From positions 1 to 43,098 of the IMG/VR virus record IMGVR_UViG_3300031576_000118: a stretch of 43,098 nt of DNA; one strand, 5' to 3'. Of this stretch, positions 38,298 through 43,098 are shown piece by piece. The stretch's first letter is position 1. Every line of letters starts with the position of its first letter. Made by a program: the position numbers and the translations under genes. The notes under the pieces are model-generated. The model saw only the letters and a program-made list of their open reading frames with translations. It did not search any database and was not told the DNA's origin. This stretch comes from a virus.

Positions 38298-38500
38298 TTC
38301 GTGTAGTACTCCTTGCACGCTCGGAAGACCTCCGGCCAGGTGAGCTCGAAGGACTCACCGGTGTCGTTGCCTTCGTGGTCGGTCGTGTCGAAACAGACGG
38401 ACTCAGTGTTCCCAGTGATGCGCGTGTTGATGCGCGGGTCCTCGTGGGGCACGTTGAGGTCGATGAGCCAGGGACCTTTTGGTCCAATCGGTGCGGTCAT
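38294..38500 (-). CDS. Small hypothetical early protein
   Basis: 68 residues; GGAG 8 bases upstream of the ATG. Sequence GPWLIDLNVPHEDPRINTRI, then VCFDTTDHEGNDTGESFELT and WPEVFRACKEYYTK. Acidic, probably beta. Not recognised. Confidence 0.62.
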   Translation of the reverse strand: MTAPIGPKGPWLIDLNVPHEDPRINTRITGNTESVCFDTTDHEGNDTGESFELTWPEVFRACKEYYTK

Positions 38501-38513
38501 CCCCGCAACTCCA

Positions 38514-38723
38514 TCACCGCTGCAGCCATCGATGCATCCGTCCGACGGGAAACAGCACCCGCTTCCCGGCCTTGATGGAGGGCAGCTCGCCGGTCTGCGC
38601 GTAGAGATAGACGGTGGAGAGCGGCAGCTGGAACTTCTGCGCCACCTGCTTGGCCGTGTACGTCAAGACCGGCTCCTCGGTCGCTGGTTGTGAAATGTCA
38701 CGATTCGGCAGATTCGTCGTCAT
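38514..38723 (-). CDS. AlpA/MerR-type helix-turn-helix protein, possible excisionase
   Basis: 69 residues from ATG at 38721-38723. The second half is a small winged HTH: YTAKQVAQKFQLPLSTVYLY, then AQTGELPSIKAGKRVLFPVG and RMHRWLQR, matching the helix-turn-helix domain of DNA-binding excisionases and AlpA-like regulators. It overlaps the upstream gene by 26 bases. Position in the early operon fits an excisionase or regulator. Confidence 0.75.
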   Translation of the reverse strand: MTTNLPNRDISQPATEEPVLTYTAKQVAQKFQLPLSTVYLYAQTGELPSIKAGKRVLFPVGRMHRWLQR

Positions 38724-38898
38724 CTGTGAACTCTTCGAGGTAGGCACCCGTGGTAAAGTTATCGGCGTGGAGTCCCTTGGCGATGAGGTACAGGCAGGTC
38801 TCATTGAAGGAGCGGAGGTGTTTTTTCGCATGGGACTTGACGAACTTTTTCAGTTTCCACGGCAATCTGATGTAGGTTTGTTCGGTACGCTTGTCCAT
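38698..38898 (-). CDS. Ribbon-helix-helix DNA-binding protein
   Basis: 66 residues starting MDKRTEQTYIRLPWKLKKFV; ATG overlaps the upstream stop as TGATG. The RTEQTYIRLPW strand, then KKFVKSHAKKHLRSFNETCL is the Arc/CopG ribbon-helix-helix pattern. C-terminal acidic tail (LEEFTDDDESAES). Probably a transcription regulator acting as a dimer. Confidence 0.72.
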   Translation of the reverse strand: MDKRTEQTYIRLPWKLKKFVKSHAKKHLRSFNETCLYLIAKGLHADNFTTGAYLEEFTDDDESAES

Positions 38899-39092
38899 CA
38901 CCGCAGACGAGGATGCTGCCGGCTCCAGGCCTGCCAGCGGCAGCGTGGGCTGCAAAACTGCGCCCGTGTGGTTTTTGCAAGAAAGGATTGCTGACAGTGC
39001 GCGCAGATGGCCCGGCGTTGCGTTGTAGCTGGCCTAGATTGCGTTGCAACGCTTAATTCGGGGCGGTATACTGCGGGTCGGTTAGCGGCCAT
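38898..39092 (-). CDS. Small zinc-finger protein
   Basis: 64 residues from the ATG inside the end of the Cro-like gene (11-base overlap). Cys pattern ICAHCQQSFLAKTTRAQFCS with PRCRW suggests a treble-clef zinc finger. N-terminus basic, unstructured. Function unknown. Confidence 0.65.
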   Translation of the reverse strand: MAANRPAVYRPELSVATQSRPATTQRRAICAHCQQSFLAKTTRAQFCSPRCRWQAWSRQHPRLR

Positions 39093-39312
39093 CGTAGAAG
39101 TCCCCCACACTGACGTTTAGGGCCTTTGCCAAAATGGGCAGGTCTTCTGCGTCAGGGGGGTTTTCGCCACGCTCCCAATTGCCGAGCGTATCTGAGCCTT
39201 TGGTGAAGCCCATGCCTCTGAGGCGCGTAAAGAGGTCGTCGCGGGTGAGGTCCTGTTGTTCCCGTAGCTCTCGGATCAGCGTGTAGTTGAACGTGGCCGG
39301 CTTCGAGCTCAT
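39082..39312 (-). CDS. Cro-like helix-turn-helix regulator
   Basis: 76 residues. HTH of the XRE/Cro type: YTLIRELREQQDLTRDDLFT, then GSDTLGNWERGENPPDAEDL and PILAKALNVSVGDFYDGR. It diverges from the repressor gene across a 47-base switch region. Its promoter is predicted to start the message at or near the ATG, so the mRNA is probably leaderless. Likely represses the repressor promoter and autoregulates, committing to lytic growth. Confidence 0.85.
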   Translation of the reverse strand: MSSKPATFNYTLIRELREQQDLTRDDLFTRLRGMGFTKGSDTLGNWERGENPPDAEDLPILAKALNVSVGDFYDGR

Positions 39313-39318
39313 ACCGGT

Positions 39319-39347
39319 AAAATACTACTGTAGTATTATTTTGTCAA
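39319..39347 (-). promoter_or_regulatory. Early leftward promoter with palindromic operator
   Basis: On the minus strand TTGACA (39347-39342), 17-bp spacer, TATTTT (39324-39319). The spacer holds the operator AATACTAC-T-GTAGTATT (39321-39337), an exact 8-1-8 palindrome overlapping the -10. Repressor binding here should block RNA polymerase. Six bases separate the -10 from the ATG of the Cro-like gene. Confidence 0.87.
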
Positions 39348-39359
39348 GGACTTTTTTAC

Positions 39360-40025
39360 ATGACAAGAAAACAACGCATCCAGCGCTACATTATCGGCGA
39401 GCGACTCCGGCAACTAAGGGGTGCTCGTCGTCGGGAAGAGCTGGCCACGAAGTTGACGGTGTCGGTGGACACGATTGCCCGGTGGGAGCTGGGCGACCCT
39501 GTCAAAGAACCGGACTGTCACCGGCTCGCCAAAGCCCTGGGGGTGTCCCTTGAGGAATTGATCGGTGCCGATCGTGTCAGCGAGCCTAGCGGTTCCTATC
39601 TGCCTCCCGGCGCCGAACCCCTCCCAACTCGCTACGTCAAGGTTCCCCTGCTCGGCACCTGCCCCGCCTCGGCCAAGCAGATCATCAACGACGAGGTGGT
39701 GGACTGGGAGTATCTACCCCGCGAGCTCGTGCGCGGCCAGCGGGTCTACTTACTGAAGATCAAGGGGGACTCAATGAACCGGGCGGGGATCGATGACGGT
39801 GATCGCGTGGTCGTGTACGCGGACCAGCAGCCGGAGAACGGCGAGATCACCGTGGCGCTGGTGGATGGGGAATGCACAATCAAACGGTGGTTTCGGTCAG
39901 ACTATCACATCACGCTGACGCCGGACTCGACCAATCCGAAGCACCAGCCACAGACGTTCACGAAGGCCAATGAGGTCCTGGTGCGCGGGGTGGTCCGGGC
40001 CGTGTGGATGAAGCGGCTCAAATGA
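39360..40025 (+). CDS. Phage repressor, HTH plus S24 LexA-like peptidase
   Basis: 221 residues, AAGGA nine bases upstream. HTH at about 11-70: GERLRQLRGARRREELATKL, TVSVDTIARWELGD. C-terminal S24 domain: GDSMNRAGIDDGD with Ser138 and CTIKRW with Lys175 form the self-cleavage dyad. The site expected between Ala and Gly in the LexA family reads LLGTCPASAK, so cleavage would be Ala103-Ser104, an atypical site. It maintains lysogeny by binding the operator; after DNA damage, RecA-stimulated self-cleavage would induce the phage. Its own promoter has no good -35, suggesting weak expression or self-activation. Confidence 0.88.
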   Translation: MTRKQRIQRYIIGERLRQLRGARRREELATKLTVSVDTIARWELGDPVKEPDCHRLAKALGVSLEELIGADRVSEPSGSYLPPGAEPLPTRYVKVPLLGTCPASAKQIINDEVVDWEYLPRELVRGQRVYLLKIKGDSMNRAGIDDGDRVVVYADQQPENGEITVALVDGECTIKRWFRSDYHITLTPDSTNPKHQPQTFTKANEVLVRGVVRAVWMKRLK

Positions 40026-40576
40026 AGAGGACCTTGACGCAGGCAGGTATTTGGTTCGCGCTCCTGTGTTGTGTCGGAGTCGTCGGGTGCGGGCTGGTCA
40101 GTTATACCTATAAAATCAGCTACCTCCCGAACTCGACGCCACCGCAACAACCGATCTGGAACGTCGAGTATAATGTGGCCTTCAGCCCTGGCGGGATCGG
40201 CGTCTACATCAAAAACAATGGGACCGAGCCGGTCAACATCTACTGGGATGAGTGCGCCTATATAGATCCGAATAGCGTGTCGCACCGCGTCCTCACTGGT
40301 CAGTCGCGTCTGATCACGAGCAGCCTCGCGCAGCCACCCACGCCGATTGCGCCCGGATCGTCGATACAAGAAGGCCTGATCCCTGCGGATTATATCAGCG
40401 GCAGCATCGTCCGGCCTTTGTTCCCCGCCAACCCAGGAGGAGAATGGTGGTCCGGCTATAAATCGTCTGCAAAAACCCTGATCAATAAAGAAATCGGATT
40501 GCTCATCGTAGCGGAGCGAAATGGGGAGAAGCGCAAGTGGACTTACAGGGCCCGAATCGACGACGTCACACCGTAA
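40022..40576 (+). CDS. Lipoprotein co-transcribed with the repressor
   Basis: 184 residues; the ATG overlaps the repressor stop as ATGA. MKRT, hydrophobic LTQAGIWFALLCC, lipobox VVGC: Cys23 is lipidated. Mature part beta-rich: NVEYNVAFSPGGIGVYIKNN, VNIYWDECAYIDPNSVSH, then PTPIAPGSSIQEGLIPADYI. It should be made in the lysogen, from the same message as the repressor. A surface or periplasmic lipoprotein there fits superinfection exclusion, but no family is recognised. Confidence 0.75.
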   Translation: MKRTLTQAGIWFALLCCVGVVGCGLVSYTYKISYLPNSTPPQQPIWNVEYNVAFSPGGIGVYIKNNGTEPVNIYWDECAYIDPNSVSHRVLTGQSRLITSSLAQPPTPIAPGSSIQEGLIPADYISGSIVRPLFPANPGGEWWSGYKSSAKTLINKEIGLLIVAERNGEKRKWTYRARIDDVTP

Positions 40577-40830
40577 TTCGCGATCAGCGAATCCAGATCG
40601 ATGGCCTCGATGAACCCGACCGACTAGAGGAGCTTATCACCTTCATCAAGAAGGAGGCAGCCACCAAACGCCTCCTTACCCGTATCGTTGTCCCGCGCCA
40701 GGGTCCTGGCGTGGCGATCGAGCTCCGGATGCCGATCCCTGAGATCGTCGAGCTGACTTGGCGCGATTATCGCATTCGCGCTACAGGTTTCGAGGGGGAG
40801 CTTTATATCGTTTGCCGAAAGTACACCTGA
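40537..40830 (+). CDS. Small soluble protein of the lysogeny operon
   Basis: 97 residues; starts at a GTG inside the lipoprotein gene (40-base overlap). DQRIQIDGLDEPDRLEELIT, FIKKEAATKRLLTRIVVPRQ, VAIELRMPIPEIVELTWRDY, ELYIVCRKYT: alpha/beta, no signal or membrane segment. Function unknown. Its start is uncertain; part of the overlap might be shadow. Confidence 0.6.
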   Translation: MDLQGPNRRRHTVIRDQRIQIDGLDEPDRLEELITFIKKEAATKRLLTRIVVPRQGPGVAIELRMPIPEIVELTWRDYRIRATGFEGELYIVCRKYT

Positions 40831-41441
40831 TGGACTGGACGTGGTTTGCCATCGTTGTGACGCTTGGTCTGGCCGCCCTGGTGATGTTTTGGCGGCCGCT
40901 CGTCGCGATGCTTGGGCGCGTCCGTGCGATCGGTGGCGGCCGTGTGCTCATCGATCCCGCCAATCAAGTGGCTCCGCCGCCTCCGGATCCGCAGGCCGAA
41001 GCCGAAGCTATCATGCGGTTGCTCGATGACCCGGTGCTAGTCGAGACCGAAACGGCGCTGCGCCAGGAGCTCCGACAGCGGAACCTGCTGGGGCCAGAGT
41101 CGATCCAGGTGCTCATCCGGCTCGTGGCGCGCCAACAGGTGAACCTGCAGTTCAATGACATCTACCATCGGATTTTCGGGAGCCAACTGCGTGCGTTGCA
41201 TCACCTCAACACGAACCCAGGACCACAGGAACGACTAGCTATCGAGTTTTTCCACACGCAGGCGGCAATGGCATCGCCGCAGTTTTATCGGCACTTCAGC
41301 TTCGAGACCTGGCTCTCATTTCTCCGTACGCAGGGTCTGATCGTATCGCATCCGAATGAACGCATCGAGTTGAGTGTGCGCGGCCGCTCCTTCCTCACAT
41401 ACCTCGTCCAGAACGGGGCGAGCCTCGATCGCGTGTTCTGA
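40830..41441 (+). CDS. Membrane-anchored protein of the lysogeny operon
   Basis: 203 residues; ATG overlaps the upstream stop as TGATG. Single N-terminal span (WFAIVVTLGLAALVMFW), a Pro-rich linker (NQVAPPPPDPQAE) and helical cytoplasmic or periplasmic part (PVLVETETALRQELRQRNLL, VNLQFNDIYHRIFGSQLRAL). C-terminus FYRHFSFETWLSFLRTQGLI with RIELSVRGRSFLTYLVQNGA resembles a winged helix. Ends 7 bases before the integrase gene. Unknown; could act as a membrane-bound sensor or exclusion factor. Confidence 0.7.
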   Translation: MDWTWFAIVVTLGLAALVMFWRPLVAMLGRVRAIGGGRVLIDPANQVAPPPPDPQAEAEAIMRLLDDPVLVETETALRQELRQRNLLGPESIQVLIRLVARQQVNLQFNDIYHRIFGSQLRALHHLNTNPGPQERLAIEFFHTQAAMASPQFYRHFSFETWLSFLRTQGLIVSHPNERIELSVRGRSFLTYLVQNGASLDRVF

Positions 41442-41448
41442 ATCATAA

Positions 41449-42453
41449 ATGTCCCACCTGTATCGCCGCGGTGACTTGTACTGGTACGCCACCTACGTCG
41501 CCGGCCGCAAGGTGCGCCGGCCATTGGGCACCCGGAACAAGCGGCTGGCGCAGGCGCGCAAGGCCGAGCTCGATCTGCAGTACGCGCGGGCCCATCCGCT
41601 CGCGCCGCACCGCGGCTACGACATCACCTTCGAGGACGCGACCGTCCGCTACCTTGCGGCCACCGCGCGCCAGCACACCCCGATGTGGCACTACGTCCTT
41701 GAGCGCCGCCTGCGCCATCTCACCGCCATCCTGGGGTCTGTCAAACTGGCCGACCTCGGCCCGGAGCAGCTCGGGACCGCGCTGAATCGCCTCACGACGC
41801 AGCGCAAGCTGCACGCCGGCACGCAGGCCGCGTACTTTGCCATGCTCCGCAGCCTCAGCCGCTGGGCCGTCACGAACGGGTTGCTGATCACCGACATCAC
41901 CCAGGGCGTGGCCAAGCCCCGGCCGAAGGACACGGAGCGGATCTGGTTGAGCAAGGCGCAGCGGGACGCGCTGTTGACCCTGGCGAAGCCTAGCCCGCAA
42001 TATCCCCTGGTGCTCGCGGCGCTCTATACGGGGGCCCGCTGGCGGGAGCTGGTGACGCTGGAGTGGACGAGCATCGACTTCGAACGCCGGACGGTCACGA
42101 TTCAGCCCCAGCACGCCAAATCCGGCCGGGCCCGGGTCATTCCCCTGCACCCCGCGCTCGAGGCCGTCCTGCGGCCGCTGAAGCGCCCGAGCGGCGCGAT
42201 CTTCGGCCTGCCGACCCGCATCGCCTACGCGGAGGGCTTGCGGGAGGTGCGGCGCTGGTTCCGGACGATCAAGCTCAAGGGCGACCGGCTGGGCTACCAC
42301 GTCTTCCGGCACACCTTCGTGAGCCTGCTGCTGCAGGAAGGCGCCTCACTCTGGGACGTCGCCGGCTGGGCCGGCCACTCGGACGCCCGGGTCACGCAGA
42401 AGCGCTACGCCCACCGGCTGCCCGCCTACAATCCGGCCATCGAGCGCTTGTAG
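41449..42453 (+). CDS. int: Tyrosine integrase
   Basis: 334 residues. N-terminal arm-binding part (HLYRRGDLYWYATYVAGRKV), core-binding helices (about 65-155), and catalytic domain with Arg197 (GARWRE), Lys224 (QHAK), His284-x-x-Arg287 (YHVFRH), His310 (WAGHSD) and Tyr320 (QKRYAH). All six catalytic positions are present. Adjacent to attR, as usual for tRNA-integrating phages. It recombines attP with attB in the tRNA-Gln gene. Confidence 0.93.
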   Translation: MSHLYRRGDLYWYATYVAGRKVRRPLGTRNKRLAQARKAELDLQYARAHPLAPHRGYDITFEDATVRYLAATARQHTPMWHYVLERRLRHLTAILGSVKLADLGPEQLGTALNRLTTQRKLHAGTQAAYFAMLRSLSRWAVTNGLLITDITQGVAKPRPKDTERIWLSKAQRDALLTLAKPSPQYPLVLAALYTGARWRELVTLEWTSIDFERRTVTIQPQHAKSGRARVIPLHPALEAVLRPLKRPSGAIFGLPTRIAYAEGLREVRRWFRTIKLKGDRLGYHVFRHTFVSLLLQEGASLWDVAGWAGHSDARVTQKRYAHRLPAYNPAIERL

Positions 42454-42456
42454 GCC

Positions 42457-42493
42457 GTGTCGGGCACAGCGCTCGGGCACACCGTCGGCACAT
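42457..42493. repeat. Right cluster of three iterated repeats, candidate arm-type sites
   Basis: CGGGCACA at 42461 (within GTGTCGGGCACA, matching the left cluster at 1201), CGGGCACA at 42474, and CGGCACA at 42486: spacings of 13 and 12 bp. They lie between the integrase stop and attR, about 20-50 bases from the core. Candidate binding sites for the integrase N-terminal domain. Confidence 0.6.
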
Positions 42494-42510
42494 TACAGTC
42501 GGGGAAGAAC

Positions 42511-42531
42511 GCTGGCGGACTAGGATTCGAA
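42511..42531. other. attR: attR, right prophage attachment site
   Basis: Exact 21-bp copy of attL, lying inside the 3' end of tRNA-Gln. The left neighbour is prophage (AAGAAC), so on the minus strand the tRNA end now reads TCCGCCAGC followed by GT. Host sequence starts to the right of the core. Confidence 0.93.
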
Positions 42532-42582
42532 CCTAGACAAGCAGATCCAGAATCTGCTGTGCTACCGTTACACCATCCGCCA
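42512..42582 (-). tRNA. tRNA-Gln (CTG)
   Basis: 71 bases without CCA. Acceptor TGGCGGA pairs with TCCGCCA; discriminator G. D stem GTG/CAC, anticodon stem GCAGA/TCTGC with loop TTCTGGA giving anticodon CTG; T stem CTAGG/CCTAG with loop TTCGAAT. All arms complete. The 3' half is supplied by the phage attachment core. At attL the original gene shows G-CCA; after integration the end reads G-CGT, so CCA must be added after transcription. Confidence 0.95.
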
Positions 42583-42596
42583 GTGAAAGGGGGATG

Positions 42597-43079
42597 CTAG
42601 AAGAACGGGTCGTCGTCGCGCGGGTCAAACTCGACAGCTTCGTCGCGCTCTGAAACCGGCTCGGGGATCTCCCGCGGCATCACCGGCGGCTCGAGGGCCT
42701 CGGCGATCTTCTTCAGCTCGGCTTCGCAGGCCGGAAACTTCACGACGCGGCTCTGGCCGTCCACATTGAACTGGTACTCGGCGCCATAGTCCACGACGAC
42801 GGACGCGGGGCAGTCTTTCTTCATGATGCCCGAGCGCCTGATCGCGCCCAGCACCCGCTCCACGGCCATCGGACCCACCTGCTCCTTGGAGTTGAACTGG
42901 CCCGTCTTGACCAGCCGGCCCGTGGCGAAGAGCTCAGTCGTCTGCCGGCAGACCGCGTTCGTCGGGCACGGGCCCCAGACTTCCTCTTTCTTGAGGATCA
43001 GGGCCTCTGCGGCGGCTGCCGGCGATGCGCCCAGTAGCACCAGCATGACCGCGACGATGCCCTGGCGTCCGATGCGCAT
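42597..43079 (-). CDS. Host exported protein of unknown function
   Basis: 160 residues. Sec signal peptide MRIGRQGIVAVMLVLLGASP with cleavage near AAAA-EA. Mature part has four Cys (GPCPTNAVC, DCP, ACEAE), alternating beta strands (ASVVVDYGAEYQFNVDGQSR, VVKFP) and an acidic tail ending DPRDDDPFF. A domain with SxxxVVDYG...FxVDG is not one I recognise. It lies outside the prophage, right of the tRNA. An extended -10 is only 3 bases upstream of the ATG, so the mRNA may be leaderless. Confidence 0.75.
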   Translation of the reverse strand: MRIGRQGIVAVMLVLLGASPAAAAEALILKKEEVWGPCPTNAVCRQTTELFATGRLVKTGQFNSKEQVGPMAVERVLGAIRRSGIMKKDCPASVVVDYGAEYQFNVDGQSRVVKFPACEAELKKIAEALEPPVMPREIPEPVSERDEAVEFDPRDDDPFF

Positions 43080-43082
43080 GGG

Positions 43083-43091
43083 ATTATATCA
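43083..43091 (-). promoter_or_regulatory. Extended -10 promoter of the right host gene
   Basis: TGATATAAT on the minus strand (43091-43083), a full extended -10. The start codon follows after CCC. The -35 region lies beyond the window edge. Spacing implies transcription begins within or next to the ATG, i.e. a leaderless message. Confidence 0.6.
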
Positions 43092-43098
43092 CACCCTC

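Overview
The window holds one apparently complete temperate phage, integrated as a prophage of about 41.5 kb (positions 1019 to 42531) in the 3' end of a bacterial tRNA-Gln gene, with short stretches of host DNA on both sides. The DNA is GC-rich, Shine-Dalgarno sites of the AGGAGG type are common, and both flanking host genes encode proteins with Sec-type signal peptides. That indicates a GC-rich bacterium, but I cannot name the genus. The gene order and the HK97-fold capsid genes indicate a siphovirus-like tailed phage with a lambda-like plan.

Layout, read from the right end. A tyrosine integrase (41449-42453) lies next to attR and the tRNA. To its left is a lysogeny module on the + strand: an S24-type repressor (39360-40025) followed by three coupled unknown genes, namely a lipoprotein, a small soluble protein and a membrane-anchored protein (40022-41441). 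A compact switch region (39313-39359) with a 17-bp palindrome separates the repressor from a divergent Cro-like gene. From there a long leftward early operon (39312 to 27165) carries small DNA-binding and zinc-ribbon proteins, a PD-(D/E)XK exonuclease, a replication initiator, an RlpA-like secreted protein, a ParB-like protein, a VRR-NUC nuclease and, unexpectedly, a 731-residue lipoprotein resembling heparinase II/III polysaccharide lyases. It ends at a strong terminator (27001-27047).

The leftward late operon runs from 26797 to 1310. It encodes a ParB-methyltransferase fusion, small and large terminase, a portal-MuF fusion, prohead protease, HK97-type capsid, head-tail connectors, tail tube, tail assembly chaperones G and G-T, tape measure, tail tip proteins including an NlpC/P60-gpJ fusion, fibres, and an XhlA/holin-like lysis pair. 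A terminator lies at 1221-1260. Most neighbouring genes overlap by ATGA or TGATG, so translation is likely coupled.

The most unusual features are: a programmed -1 frameshift signal with slippery heptamer and 14-bp stem in the tail chaperone; a + strand tRNA-like RNA whose acceptor-like strand is also one arm of its own terminator; a second + strand short RNA antisense to the early operon, placed like lambda OOP; the uncharacterised lipoprotein trio behind the repressor; the lyase-like lipoprotein cargo; a perfect homopurine mirror repeat in the replication initiator gene; and loss of the encoded CCA end of tRNA-Gln on integration.
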